A DNA stretch of 64,000 nt from NCBI RefSeq assembly GCF_015352975.1, contig NZ_JACYIZ010000002.1:1-64000 (forward strand). Reading direction: 5' to 3'. The translations under genes and the position numbers were made by a program. Under the pieces are notes generated by a model, which had not been told where the DNA came from, ran no database searches, and worked only from the letters and a program-made list of their open reading frames with translations. Positions 1 through 9,332 of this stretch are shown here, one piece after another. Position 1 is the stretch's first letter. Each line of letters starts with the position of its first letter. Source of the stretch: Aestuariimicrobium ganziense. Its GTDB lineage: Bacteria; Actinomycetota; Actinomycetes; Propionibacteriales; Propionibacteriaceae.

Positions 1-1
1 T

Positions 2-250
2 GGCAACGCCGTTCCGTCCATCAAGGGTCTGGAGAACCTGGTGGAGGAGGACAACCCGCCGCTGCCCGCGCACGCCAAGACCTTCAACGAGCTGGCTGCC
101 AAGGGCTACGCCGTCCCGCTGAAGATCTCGAACACCGCGGTCGTGGCCGCCAACATCTCCACCGAGGTCGACACGTGGATCAAGGCCAAGATCTCGGCGG
201 TCGACTTCGGCAAGAAGCTCGCCTCCTACATCAACACCGGCAAGGCCTGA
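2..250 (+). CDS. Probable extracellular solute-binding protein, C-terminal end only
   Basis: The reading frame is open from the window edge and encodes the last 82 residues of a protein whose start lies outside. The tail is rich in Lys and Ala, has a KTFNELAAKGYAVPL stretch, and ends DFGKKLASYINTGKA, which resembles the C-terminal helices of ABC-transporter family 1 solute-binding lipoproteins. No motif here is diagnostic, so the family is an inference. A strong terminator follows 34 bases after the stop, so this is the last gene of its transcript. Confidence 0.5.
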   Translation, partial: GNAVPSIKGLENLVEEDNPPLPAHAKTFNELAAKGYAVPLKISNTAVVAANISTEVDTWIKAKISAVDFGKKLASYINTGKA

Positions 251-284
251 CACGCCAAGCCACCAAGGCTCACGCCTGAACTCG

Positions 285-316
285 CTGCCCCGGGACGAGA
301 GATCGTCCCGGGGCAG
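285..316 (+). terminator. Intrinsic-type terminator hairpin
   Basis: A perfect 14-bp GC-rich stem (285-298 with 303-316) closes a GAGA tetraloop and is followed by TGTTCAT. It lies just after the stop of the solute-binding gene and before the M16 peptidase genes, separating the two transcription units. Confidence 0.8.
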
Positions 317-361
317 TGTTCATCTGCCCCGCCCGCCTCGCACTGTGTAAGGGTGGGTTCC

Positions 362-1630
362 ATGACCAGGGTTGCCTACGACCTCGAGCACCGTGTGCTC
401 GACAACGGTCTGCACGTCGTGGTCAGCCCCGATCAGCTCGCCCCCGGCGTGGCGGTCAACCTGTGGTACCGCGTCGGCTCGCGCGACGAGATTGCCGGGC
501 GCACCGGGTTCGCCCACCTGTTCGAGCACCTGATGTTCCAAGGGACCTGGACCGGGGTCACCCCCGGTGAGCACCTCGCCGCCATGCAGGCCGCCGGTGG
601 TGAGGCGAACGCGACCACCAGCTTCGACCGCACCAACTACCACGAGACCGTGCACCGAGGTGCGCTCGAACTCGCCCTGTGGCTGGAGTCGCAGCGCATG
701 GGGCACCTGAGGGTCGACCAGATCAACTTCGACACCCAGCGTGACGTGGTCAAGGAGGAGAAGCGCCAGCGTTACGACAACGTGCCCTACGGCGACACCT
801 TCGAACTGCTCACCGCCCAGCACTTCGGCGACCACGCCTACGGACACGTGCCGATCGGCTCGATGGCCGACCTCGATGCCGCCAGCCTGGACGACGTGCA
901 GGCCTTCCACCAGCGCTTCTACCGTCCCTCGAACGCCAGCCTGGTGGTCTGCGGCAAGATCGGCGTCGACGAGGGCTTCGCCCTGGTCGAGCAGCACTTC
1001 GCCCACCTGCCCGCCCTCGATCGTCCCGATCGTCGTCCACCGGCATCGCTGGGTCCGCACGACGTCGCCCACGAGGTAGAGGTGGTCCGCCCCGTCCCCC
1101 GCGACATGCTGCACCTGGGCTGGCGGGTACCGGTCTTCCACCACCCCGACACCTTGGCGCTCGACCTGGGACTGGGCGTGCTCACCCGCACCCAGTCATC
1201 CCGGCTGCACCAGCTGCTGGTCGTCCAGCGGGAACTGGCCGAAGGTGTTTCGGCGCACACCATGGGTCTGGAGACCGGCACCAACCTGGCCCTGGTCAGC
1301 GCACGCGCCCGCCAGGACGGACCGAGCGACGAACTCGAGCGGGTGCTGCGCGAGGCGCTCGCGGAGTTCGCCGCCACCGGCCCCACCGAGGCCGAACTCG
1401 ATCGCGCCCACGCCCAACTCGAGCGCGAGTGGTTGAGCGAACTGGCCACCGTCGACTCCCGAGCCGATGCGATCAACCACTTCTCGGTCGCCCTGGGCGA
1501 CCCCCAACGGCTCAACACCCACCTCGATGAACTGCTGGCCATCACCCCCGAACGGATCGCTCAGGCGCTGAGCCAGTGGCTCGACCCTGAACACTGTTCC
1601 GTGCTGCGCTACCGGCGCGAGGAGGCGTGA
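362..1630 (+). CDS. M16 family zinc metallopeptidase, catalytic subunit
   Basis: A pitrilysin/insulinase-type peptidase of 422 residues. The inverted zinc motif HxxEH is visible as HLFEH near residue 54, in the setting RTGFAHLFEHLMF, with the downstream acidic ligand region (NFDTQRDVVKEEKRQR) about 75 residues later. This is the active half of an M16B two-subunit enzyme: the next gene lacks the zinc motif and overlaps this one, so the two probably form a heterodimer that degrades or processes peptides. ATG 362 is preferred over GTG 353 because AAGGGTGG sits at a good distance upstream of it. No signal peptide is apparent, which suggests a cytoplasmic location. Confidence 0.9.
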   Translation: MTRVAYDLEHRVLDNGLHVVVSPDQLAPGVAVNLWYRVGSRDEIAGRTGFAHLFEHLMFQGTWTGVTPGEHLAAMQAAGGEANATTSFDRTNYHETVHRGALELALWLESQRMGHLRVDQINFDTQRDVVKEEKRQRYDNVPYGDTFELLTAQHFGDHAYGHVPIGSMADLDAASLDDVQAFHQRFYRPSNASLVVCGKIGVDEGFALVEQHFAHLPALDRPDRRPPASLGPHDVAHEVEVVRPVPRDMLHLGWRVPVFHHPDTLALDLGLGVLTRTQSSRLHQLLVVQRELAEGVSAHTMGLETGTNLALVSARARQDGPSDELERVLREALAEFAATGPTEAELDRAHAQLEREWLSELATVDSRADAINHFSVALGDPQRLNTHLDELLAITPERIAQALSQWLDPEHCSVLRYRREEA

Positions 1631-2997
1631 TGGACCAGCGTATCCCCCACCGCCCGCGACCGGACGTCCAGGCGGCCCCGTCGTGGCGCTTCCCGCAGCC
1701 CGCGGTGACCACACTGCCCAACGGCATCGAGCTGTGGAGCTTCCACCTGCCGGGCCAGCACGTCGTGGCCACCGACGTCCAGGTCGAACTGCCGCTGGCC
1801 AGCGAGCCCAGGGACCTCGAGGGCGTGGCCAGCATCGCCCTGCGCACGGCGGACGAGGGCACGCTGCCACACCCGGGCAGCCAGATCGCCGAGCGGCTCG
1901 AGGACGCCGGTGCCGCGTTCGGCGGCGAACTCGACCACGAGGCCACCACCTGCACCCTCGACGTTCCCTCCACCCGGCTGGCGCAGGCGCTGCCGCTGTT
2001 GGCCGAGATCGTCACCCAGCCGAGCCATGCCGCCGCCGACGTCGACCGCCACGTGGCCCTGCGCCTGGCCCAGATCGACCAGATCCGGGTGCAGGGACCC
2101 CAGCGGGCCAACCAGGCCTTGCGACAGGTCACCTGGTGGTGGGACTCGCGACGGTCGCGTCCCGGCGCTGGTCTGGCCGACTCGGTGGCGAGGGTGACCC
2201 GTGACGACGTGGCAGACTTCCACGCCCGGCACTGGACGCCGGCCGCGACCCGGGTGCTGGTCGCCGGTGACCTCTCCGACACAGCTGACCTGGTTGGGCT
2301 GGTCGAGCGCTCGTTCGCCGACTGGGCCACCCCGGGTACGCGCCCGTCACCGGTGCGCGAGGAACCTCTGCCCACCCCACCGGGCCCGGTCGTGCACCTG
2401 GTCGACCGCCCGGGGGCGGTGCAGGTCGACCTGCGGATCGGCGGTACCTCGGTCGACCGGCTGCACCCGGACTTCGCCGCCCTGCAGACCGCCTGCGTGG
2501 CGGTCGGCGGGTCGTTCATGTCCAGGCTCAACCGGGTGCTGCGCGAGGAGCGCGGCTACACCTACGGCGTCAGCCTGGGCGCGGTGCCGATGCTGCACGC
2601 CGGACAGTGGACCCTGGCCGGAAGCTTCCGCACCGAGGTCGCCGTCGCCGCCCTGATGGAGGCCCGCGGACTGCTCGACCTGGTCTCGAACCCACTCACC
2701 GGCGACGAGGTCGACGACGCACGCACCCAACTGGTCGACATGGCCGCGCTGCGCTACGACACCCCCGCCTCGATCATCTCCCAGGCACGCCGACTGGCCC
2801 TGGTCGGGCTCGATCCCGACCAGGTCAACCGCCATTTCGCCAATGTCACAGCCGTGGGCACCGACGAGGCGTCAGCGGCCTTCAGTCGCCACATCGGCCC
2901 GGACGAGGGCCACATCGTCCTGGTCGGTGACGCCGAGGCCCTCACCCGTGACCTCGAACTCGACGGCTACGAGGTCCGTCCGCTCGAGGTCTACTGA
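1630..2997 (+). CDS. M16 family peptidase-like protein, non-catalytic subunit
   Basis: A 455-residue M16 homologue. At the place where HxxEH is expected it reads EGVASIALRTADEGT, so the zinc ligands are missing. It keeps the Arg/Tyr-type substrate-binding region of the second domain (RVLREERGYTYGVSL, about residue 300). This division of labour is known for M16B peptidases, where one partner carries zinc and the other completes the chamber. Its ATG overlaps the TGA of the catalytic gene (ATGA), so the two are translationally coupled. The missing zinc motif should be read as a family feature, not as decay. Confidence 0.88.
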   Translation: MDQRIPHRPRPDVQAAPSWRFPQPAVTTLPNGIELWSFHLPGQHVVATDVQVELPLASEPRDLEGVASIALRTADEGTLPHPGSQIAERLEDAGAAFGGELDHEATTCTLDVPSTRLAQALPLLAEIVTQPSHAAADVDRHVALRLAQIDQIRVQGPQRANQALRQVTWWWDSRRSRPGAGLADSVARVTRDDVADFHARHWTPAATRVLVAGDLSDTADLVGLVERSFADWATPGTRPSPVREEPLPTPPGPVVHLVDRPGAVQVDLRIGGTSVDRLHPDFAALQTACVAVGGSFMSRLNRVLREERGYTYGVSLGAVPMLHAGQWTLAGSFRTEVAVAALMEARGLLDLVSNPLTGDEVDDARTQLVDMAALRYDTPASIISQARRLALVGLDPDQVNRHFANVTAVGTDEASAAFSRHIGPDEGHIVLVGDAEALTRDLELDGYEVRPLEVY

Positions 2998-3030
2998 TCG
3001 CCAACAGGCCCGACCACTGGGTTCTGGCCT

Positions 3031-5868
3031 TCAGCGGCCCGACAGGGCCAGCGCCTCGGCGACCTTCGCACGAGCCACCTGCACCTGCTTCTGGTAGCCG
3101 GCGAGGTCACCGTTCTTCAGCGACTCCTCGGCCGCCTTGAACGCTGCGTCGGCTTCTGCGAGAAGCTTCGTCACCGTCGGGTTGGTGGTCGTCGAGCCTC
3201 CGCCCTCATCGGTGGGGTCCTCGCCGGTGTCGGCGCCTGAATCGCCACCGAAGACCTGGTCGAGGGCCTGCTGCAGGGTGTCACCGATGCCCACCTGCTC
3301 ACCGAAGCGGACCACCACGAAGCGCAGGGCCGGGTAGCCACCCTGGTTCGACGAGACGCGCTGGGTGTAGATCGGCTGCACGTAGAGCAGTCCCCCACCC
3401 AGCGGCAGGGTCATCAGGTTGCCGTAGTGGGCCTGCGCCGACCCCTGGTTGAGGAAGGGGCGCAACCGCTCGGCCACCACCGGGTTGGTCGTGATCGCAT
3501 TCATCGTCTGCGAAGGACCGGCGATCTGTTGGGCGTCCTCCATGCGCAGGATGCGCAACGTGCCGTAGTCGGACGACGCGGCGTCGGCGTTCACCGCCAG
3601 ATAGGCACGCAGGTTCTCGCGCTTGTCGGGGACGAACAACGTGGTCTGGCTGAACACCGGTTCGGAGTCGCCCGGCCACTTGATGCTCAGGTAGTACGGC
3701 GGCTCGAGGGTGTTGCCCCCGGCGACCGGGTCGTTGGGCACCCGCCACAGGTCGGTGCCCTGGATCAGGGTGTAGGGGTTGGTGGTGTGGTAGCGGCCCA
3801 ACACCTCTCGCTGCACCTTGAACAGGTCCTGCGGGTAACGCACGTGCGACAACAGTGAGGGCTGGATCGCCGACTTGGGCTTGACCACGCCCGGATACAC
3901 CTTCATCCAGGTCTGCAGGATCGGGTCGTCCTCGTCCCAGGCGTAGAGGGTGACGGTGCCGTCGTAGGCGTCGACCACGGCCTTGACCGCGTTGCGCATG
4001 TAGTTCACCGGCTGCGACTGCTGCAGCCGCCCGGTTTCGGTGCGGGAGTCGGCGGTCGCGGTGCGCAGGTCGGTACGGGTGGAGTTCGGGTAGTTCGCGC
4101 TGAGCGTGTAGCCGTCGAGGATCCAGACGATCCGACCGTCGACCACTGCGGGGAACGGGTCCTGGTCGAGGGTCAACCACGGGGCGACCTCGGCAACCCG
4201 CTTGGCCGGCTGGCGGTTGAACAACAGCTTGGACTCGGAGTTGACCCGGTCGGACAGGATCAGGTTCAGGTCGGCGAAGTGGGTGGCGAACAGCACCCGC
4301 GACAGCGGGTTGCTCAGCGAGACCCCGCCGGCACCGTCGTAGGTGGTCTTCTGCTCGGCCCCCAGGTCTCCGGAGGTGGGGATGTCGAGTTCGACCGGTG
4401 CGGTGCCCTCGGGGGCCCCGACCACCACGTACTGGCTGGCACGCTCGCCGTAGTAGATCCGCGGCTGCGACTCCTTGAGCGGACCGGTGTTGGGGATGTT
4501 GCCGGCCAGCCAGACCGGCTCACCGTTGCTCTCGCGCTGGTTGCCGTAGGCGGCCACCAGCCCATAGCCGTGGGTGTAGACCGTGTGCAGGTTGTTCCAT
4601 GACCGATCGGGGATGTTGTTGACGTCGATCTCGCGTGCGGCGACGACGGCGTCGGTGACGGTGCCGTTGACGTTGTATCGGTCGACGTCGAGCACCGAGG
4701 GGAAGGAGTAGTAGCCGCGCACCTGCTGGCGCTGCTCGAAGGTGGCCGGGATCCGGGCAGGGTCCATCAGCCGGATCGCCGGCAGTGCGGCGGCGTCGCT
4801 GCGCAGCTGGCCGGCGCTGGCGGTGGTGACCGCCGGGTAGTCCTCGATCTCGACCCGGTCTATGCCGAACGCGGCTCGGGTCGCCGCAATGTTCGTCTCG
4901 AGGTAGGGGCGCTCCAGCTCCTGCTCGCTGGGCTTGGTGTGGAAGCGTTGCAGCGCGGCCGGGTAGATGCCCTGCACCACCAGCGAGGCCACCAGCATGA
5001 CCAGGATGGCCAGACCTGGGATCGACCAGCGTCGCACCCGGGCGTTGGCGAAGAACAGCGCCGCGCACACGAAGCTGATCACCGCGATCACCACCTTGCC
5101 GGTCATCCGGGCGTGATGGTCGGTGTAGCCGACACCGGTGAACAGCGAGTTCTGGTTGATCGCGAAGCCATACCGGTCGAGCAGGCTGCTCAGGCCGTAG
5201 AGCACCAGCAGCACGCCCATCATCACCGACAGGTGGGCCTGTGCGGGGCTGTCGAAGGGACTGCGTCGGCGCACGGTGACCACCCCGGGCGGACCGGACA
5301 TGTTCAGGGTGCGCAGCGCTCCGTTGGCGAAGTGGGTCAGTGTGGCGCCCACCAGGGCGGCCACCACGACGCTCATCGCGAAGCCGACGACGAACCGCCA
5401 CCAGGGGTAGCTGAACACGAAGAAGCTCACGTCGAGTCCGGTCCATGGGTCACGCACGCCGAAGCCCGTGGCGTGGCGCCAGGCCAGGAACATGTCGGTG
5501 CGCTCGACCGCCGACACCCCGGCCAGCAGGCCGAACGCGAGGGCGGGCAGGATGATCGAGGTGCGGGAGCGGCGCTGGATGAGTTCGCGGTAGCGCGCCA
5601 GCATCGCCGAGGTGTCCTCGGGGCGAATCCTCGGACGCATCCGCTGCGCCAGCCACATCATCGACCCCACACCCAGGGCCATCGCCAGCCCGAAGACCAC
5701 GAACAGCAGCACACTGGCTGCCAGCCTGGTGGTGTAGACCGACTGGAAGCCCACCTCGCGGAACCACAGCCAGGTGGCGGCGATCTCGGTGGCGATCAGG
5801 TAGATGACCAGCAGGGCCGCCACGACTGCGGCCACCACACCCCAGCGCACTCCACGGCGTTCGGTCAT
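3031..5868 (-). CDS. UPF0182 family membrane protein
   Basis: A large conserved actinobacterial protein of about 945 residues (Rv3193c-like). The N-terminal third contains about seven hydrophobic segments (for example WGVVAAVVAALLVIYLI near residue 10). The rest is a long, mostly soluble region with many Tyr, Trp and Pro residues, ending in an acidic Asp/Glu/Gly/Thr linker and a helical tail. The function is unknown. ATG 5868 is chosen over GTG 5883 because it overlaps the stop of the PPA1309 gene as ATGA. It is the last gene of a minus-strand operon PDZ protease - PPA1309 - UPF0182. Confidence 0.92.
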   Translation of the reverse strand: MTERRGVRWGVVAAVVAALLVIYLIATEIAATWLWFREVGFQSVYTTRLAASVLLFVVFGLAMALGVGSMMWLAQRMRPRIRPEDTSAMLARYRELIQRRSRTSIILPALAFGLLAGVSAVERTDMFLAWRHATGFGVRDPWTGLDVSFFVFSYPWWRFVVGFAMSVVVAALVGATLTHFANGALRTLNMSGPPGVVTVRRRSPFDSPAQAHLSVMMGVLLVLYGLSSLLDRYGFAINQNSLFTGVGYTDHHARMTGKVVIAVISFVCAALFFANARVRRWSIPGLAILVMLVASLVVQGIYPAALQRFHTKPSEQELERPYLETNIAATRAAFGIDRVEIEDYPAVTTASAGQLRSDAAALPAIRLMDPARIPATFEQRQQVRGYYSFPSVLDVDRYNVNGTVTDAVVAAREIDVNNIPDRSWNNLHTVYTHGYGLVAAYGNQRESNGEPVWLAGNIPNTGPLKESQPRIYYGERASQYVVVGAPEGTAPVELDIPTSGDLGAEQKTTYDGAGGVSLSNPLSRVLFATHFADLNLILSDRVNSESKLLFNRQPAKRVAEVAPWLTLDQDPFPAVVDGRIVWILDGYTLSANYPNSTRTDLRTATADSRTETGRLQQSQPVNYMRNAVKAVVDAYDGTVTLYAWDEDDPILQTWMKVYPGVVKPKSAIQPSLLSHVRYPQDLFKVQREVLGRYHTTNPYTLIQGTDLWRVPNDPVAGGNTLEPPYYLSIKWPGDSEPVFSQTTLFVPDKRENLRAYLAVNADAASSDYGTLRILRMEDAQQIAGPSQTMNAITTNPVVAERLRPFLNQGSAQAHYGNLMTLPLGGGLLYVQPIYTQRVSSNQGGYPALRFVVVRFGEQVGIGDTLQQALDQVFGGDSGADTGEDPTDEGGGSTTTNPTVTKLLAEADAAFKAAEESLKNGDLAGYQKQVQVARAKVAEALALSGR

Positions 5869-6386
5869 CGCAGCGTCTCCCACAGGGCCTTGGTCAGTGC
5901 TGGTACGAACTCGGGTCCGCCGACGAGGTCATCGGGGTTCGAGACCACGCGTCCCAGGCCGTACTGGCTGCCGTCACGCAGGGCGCCTGCCACCAGGCGG
6001 ATGTCGACACGGTGCGGATGTCTCGCCACGAACAGACTGGCCTCGTGCGGGTCCTGGGGTAGCTCGTGCTCGTACTCGGGTGGCACGGTGGCGTGCTCGA
6101 AGGCAATCGCGCAACCGGCGACCGAGGCTGGCCAGGCGATGCCTGCCAGGGTCTGGTCGAGCCGCTCGCCAGCGTGGAAGTCCTCCTGTTCGACCGATGA
6201 CAACCCGTCAGGAGCGCCCACCGACAGGTGTTCGGCCAACGACGGCTCGTTGCGGATCAGTTCATCGGTGCGCACCAGCGCGAACAGTCGTGCCGGCTGG
6301 TCCCAGCCCGAGCGCGACACATGGCGCTCGATGTCGGCCAGGGCGGCCACCAGAGCGTCGGGAACACTGTGGTCCTGCTCGCTCAA
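5865..6386 (-). CDS. PPA1309 family protein
   Basis: A 173-residue soluble protein of the actinobacterial PPA1309 family. It is acidic, without signal peptide or membrane segment, and has a conserved AIAFEHATVPPEYE region followed by ARHPHRVDIRLVAGALRDG. The biochemical role is unknown. The start is TTG, overlapping the stop of the upstream PDZ protease gene (TTGA); its own TGA overlaps the ATG of the UPF0182 gene. Both junctions indicate translational coupling, so the protein may act with its membrane neighbours. Confidence 0.88.
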   Translation of the reverse strand: MSEQDHSVPDALVAALADIERHVSRSGWDQPARLFALVRTDELIRNEPSLAEHLSVGAPDGLSSVEQEDFHAGERLDQTLAGIAWPASVAGCAIAFEHATVPPEYEHELPQDPHEASLFVARHPHRVDIRLVAGALRDGSQYGLGRVVSNPDDLVGGPEFVPALTKALWETLR

Positions 6387-7510
6387 CAGCGAGGCACCCC
6401 CTCCGAGTTGTTCTGCTTGATCTTCTGCAGGCTGCTGATCGCCTCACGAAGCGTCGAGACCTTGACCAGGTCGAGCTTGGTGCGCAGCCCCTGCACGTCC
6501 TGACAGTTCTGCGCGGGCACCAGGAACACCTTGGCGCCGGCCTTCTCGGCGCCCGCGACCTTCTCCTGGATGCCGCCGATCGGCGAGACGGTGCCGTCGG
6601 CGGAGATCGAGCCGGTGCCGGCGACGTTCATGCCGGCGAGCAGGTCGTTCTCGGTGACCAGGTCGTAGATGGCCAGGGCGAACACCAGTCCGGCTGACGG
6701 GCCGACGATGTTGGGGTCGATCCCGTAGCTGACCTTGGCCTGGTACTTGTGCCCGAGGTCGAGGCTGATGCCCACGTAGGGGACGGCCTTCTCCTTGGGC
6801 CCCGGTGCGGTCTGGATGGTCACGTCGACCGGTGCCCCGTCGCGCTCGACGGTGAACACGACCGACTCCCCCACCTGGTGGCGTCGGATCCGGTTGCGCA
6901 CGTCGTCCACGGTCTGCACCGCCACGTCGTCCACCTCGGTGATCAGGTCGCCGGGCATCAACTTGCCGTTGGCCGGGCCCGACACGACGACGCTGACCAC
7001 CATCGGCAGTTCGAGCACCGGCTGCCCGGCAGCGCGCAGCGCGGCGACCACGGCCGCACGCTGCGAGTTGTCCATCATGGCCACTTCTTCGGACTTGACC
7101 TGTTCGGTCGACTTCGAGCGGGGGTAGACCACCTCACGGGGCAGCACGTCGCGCTTGGGCAGCCAGTACGACAGCACCGATTCCGGCAGCGACACGAACG
7201 AGTCCACCCGGGTGACCGAGACGGTGGTCATTCGCAGGTGCCCGTTGAGCGGGGTGGTGGGCAGTCCCTGCACGGTGATCATCGGCTGGCCCGCGGAGTT
7301 GTTGCCAGCCAGGTCGACGGTGCGTCCGGGGGCCCATGACACGAACGGGACCGGTGCGAGCGCGATCACCGCGGCGAGCGCGATGAACACCACGGCAGCC
7401 ACCATTGAGGTGAGCGTGTTGGTGGTCAGTGGCCCCCGCAACCAGCGACGCAGACGCCGACCACGGGGCCGCTTCCCCGGTGCCGCCGGGGCAGGCGTGT
7501 CAGCGCTCAT
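6383..7510 (-). CDS. PDZ domain-containing S16 (Lon-like) membrane protease, YlbL type
   Basis: A 375-residue protein with a basic N-terminus, one membrane anchor (about residues 30-52), a PDZ domain in the middle (KLMPGDLITEVDDVAVQTVDDV) and a C-terminal Lon-type serine protease domain. The catalytic Ser lies in GPSAGLVFALA and the Lys in GGIQEKVAGAEKAG, forming the Ser-Lys dyad of S16 peptidases; no ATPase domain is present. It resembles mycobacterial Rv3194c and Bacillus YlbL. The start at 7510 is preferred over an upstream in-frame codon because the intervening residues look like non-coding sequence. First gene of the three-gene minus-strand operon. Confidence 0.9.
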   Translation of the reverse strand: MSADTPAPAAPGKRPRGRRLRRWLRGPLTTNTLTSMVAAVVFIALAAVIALAPVPFVSWAPGRTVDLAGNNSAGQPMITVQGLPTTPLNGHLRMTTVSVTRVDSFVSLPESVLSYWLPKRDVLPREVVYPRSKSTEQVKSEEVAMMDNSQRAAVVAALRAAGQPVLELPMVVSVVVSGPANGKLMPGDLITEVDDVAVQTVDDVRNRIRRHQVGESVVFTVERDGAPVDVTIQTAPGPKEKAVPYVGISLDLGHKYQAKVSYGIDPNIVGPSAGLVFALAIYDLVTENDLLAGMNVAGTGSISADGTVSPIGGIQEKVAGAEKAGAKVFLVPAQNCQDVQGLRTKLDLVKVSTLREAISSLQKIKQNNSEGVPRC

Positions 7511-7667
7511 GGCCCGAACCCTACAGGCAGCCGCCAACCACGGCCGAGGCGCACACGGTTGCCCGCTGCGGTTCAATGGGAGTGCTGTTCAATGGTGCTG
7601 TCGCCGCGCTCGCTCTGCGACCTCGACGACACCCGCAGCCCGACCCGGCCAGGAGGCCACACACACG

Positions 7668-9074
7668 ATGAACGACACCCCTGACCACGACCCTCGTCCC
7701 GGCGACCAGCCCGAGGGCGACCCGGTCGACCCCTTCCGCCAACTGTTCGAGCAGATGGGCATGGGCAACGGCGACCAACCGCTCGACCTGAACGCCCTGA
7801 TGGCGCAGGTGCAGCGCCTGCTGGGCGGGTCCGGACTGCTCGGTGGCGCCGCCGGCATGGGCGGTGCGGGCAGTGCCACCGGCTCGCCGATCGACTGGAC
7901 GCAGGCCCGGGTGGCCACGCGACACCTGAGTGCGGCCAGGGGCAGCGACCCCTCCCCGACTCCCAGCCAGCAGCGTGGCCTGGCCGACGCGGCCCGCCTG
8001 GCCGAACTGTGGCTCGACGAGGCATGCGAGTTCCCCGCCGTGACGGCGACCCCCCAGGTGTGGAGCCGGGCGGAGTGGATCGAGCAGACCCTCGACTCGT
8101 GGAAGCCGATCGTCGAACCGATCGTCACCTCACTGGGCGACGCGATGGCCGGGTTGTTGGCCACCGACGGTCACGAGGACGACCCGATGGCGGCGATGGC
8201 CACGATGTTCGTGCCGATGCTGCGCCAGATGGCCGGTGGCATGTACACGATGCAGTTCTCGCAGGCCTTGGCCGAACTGTCCGGCCAGGTGGTCTCGGGC
8301 ACCGAGATCGGCATCCAGTTGCTCAGCCGGCCACGCGTCACGCTGATGCAGTCCAACATCGACACCCACTTCGCCGACCTCGACCTGCCCAGCGACGACA
8401 TTCGGTTGTACCTGACCCTGCGCGAGGCGGCCCGGCAGCGGCTGTTCAGCGCGGTCGGATGGCTCGCACCGCAGTTGCTGGCGCTGGTGGAGCACTACGC
8501 TCACGAGACCCGCATCGACCGTGACGTGATCGAGTCGACCATCGCGATGGACGACATCGGCTCACTCACCCCCGAGCGCCTGCAGGAGCTGTCCCAGCAG
8601 TTGCAGGGCAAGCTGTTCGAACCGACCCAGACCGACGAGCAGCGGGCGGTGCTGCAACGGCTGGAGACCCTTCTCGCCCTCACCGAGGGGTGGGTCGACC
8701 ACGTGGTCGCAGTCGCCGCGACTCGGTGGATGCCGAACCATGCCGCACTGGCCGAGACCCTGCGGCGTCGCCGGGGCGTGGGCGGGCCCGCCGAGAAGGT
8801 GTTCCAAGCCCTGGTGGGGCTCGAGCTTCGTCCCCGCCGGGTGCGGGACGCTCAGAACCTGTGGGCAGCCATCGATGCCGAGCGTGGCGCGGTCGCCCGT
8901 GACGGGCTGTGGTCGCATCCTGACCTGCTGCCCTCGGCGTCGGCGCTGGACGACCCGATGGGCTATGTCGTAGGTGAGGCCGAGGGAGGCGACCAGGCGG
9001 CCGACGAGTCGTTGGACGACCTCGACCGTGAGCTGGCCAAGCTGCTCGAGCAGGAGGGCCGCGAGCAGGACTGA
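7668..9074 (+). CDS. DUF2342 / zinc-dependent metalloprotease-like family protein
   Basis: A 468-residue protein of the actinobacterial DUF2342 (putative hydrolase) family, equivalent in position to Rv3195. The N-terminus is acidic and Gly/Gln-rich. The core contains the conserved EGWVDHVVAVAA segment and a LVEHYAHE segment, but I see no canonical HExxH motif, so catalytic activity should not be assumed. ATG 7668 has AGGAGG 11 bases upstream. It is transcribed divergently from the PDZ protease operon. Confidence 0.85.
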   Translation: MNDTPDHDPRPGDQPEGDPVDPFRQLFEQMGMGNGDQPLDLNALMAQVQRLLGGSGLLGGAAGMGGAGSATGSPIDWTQARVATRHLSAARGSDPSPTPSQQRGLADAARLAELWLDEACEFPAVTATPQVWSRAEWIEQTLDSWKPIVEPIVTSLGDAMAGLLATDGHEDDPMAAMATMFVPMLRQMAGGMYTMQFSQALAELSGQVVSGTEIGIQLLSRPRVTLMQSNIDTHFADLDLPSDDIRLYLTLREAARQRLFSAVGWLAPQLLALVEHYAHETRIDRDVIESTIAMDDIGSLTPERLQELSQQLQGKLFEPTQTDEQRAVLQRLETLLALTEGWVDHVVAVAATRWMPNHAALAETLRRRRGVGGPAEKVFQALVGLELRPRRVRDAQNLWAAIDAERGAVARDGLWSHPDLLPSASALDDPMGYVVGEAEGGDQAADESLDDLDRELAKLLEQEGREQD

Positions 9075-9092
9075 GCAGGGCGCGCTGGCACC

Positions 9093-9122
9093 TTGACGTT
9101 GACGTCGGCCTGCCACTAGCGT
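9093..9122 (+). promoter_or_regulatory. Candidate promoter for the structured RNA element
   Basis: TTGACG at 9093-9098 and TAGCGT at 9117-9122 are separated by 18 bases. This matches a housekeeping-type actinobacterial promoter and predicts a start near 9129, exactly at the base of the hairpin element beginning at 9130. A second overlapping TTGACG lies at 9099-9104. Inference from spacing only. Confidence 0.4.
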
Positions 9123-9129
9123 TACGGGC

Positions 9130-9194
9130 GAAGCCCCCGGAGGGAGCGGACCGCGTGCAGGGGAAGGCATGCGACCGCGAAGACCGGGGGCTTC
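9130..9194 (+). ncRNA. Structured intergenic RNA element of unknown class
   Basis: The sequence folds into one extended hairpin: an 11-bp perfect stem (9130-9140 with 9184-9194), a purine-rich internal loop (AGGGA / GAAGA), a 4-bp stem (9146-9149 with 9175-9178), a small bulge, a 7-bp stem (9152-9158 with 9167-9173, one G-U) and an AGGGGAAG loop. A plausible promoter ends right before it. It does not match 6C, SRP RNA, or the cobalamin, ydaO or ZTP riboswitch consensus as I know them. It could be a small RNA, a leader of the zinc-ribbon gene at 9333, or an elaborate terminator of the DUF2342 gene. Confidence 0.35.
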
Positions 9195-9332
9195 TCCCTT
9201 CGGCGGAACTGCGGCGCGTCGTGAGGCGCCGACGGGCACAGCACCCCCTGCTTCGCTACAGTGTGCGGGTAGTTGTCCCGTGTTCCCCACTCGGTTGGGG
9301 GGTGTGGGAGCCCCTAACAACAAGGAGGAAAC

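Noticed and set aside
1630..2997. Second M16 gene as a pseudogene because HxxEH is missing
   Set aside because: Full length, open and coupled to the active subunit; inactive partners are normal in M16B.
7668..9074. Classical HExxH metalloprotease
   Set aside because: No HExxH found; only the DUF2342 family resemblance is supported.
9130..9194. Known RNA classes (SRP RNA, 6C, cobalamin, ydaO or ZTP riboswitch)
   Set aside because: None of the conserved loop sequences I know for these classes is present.
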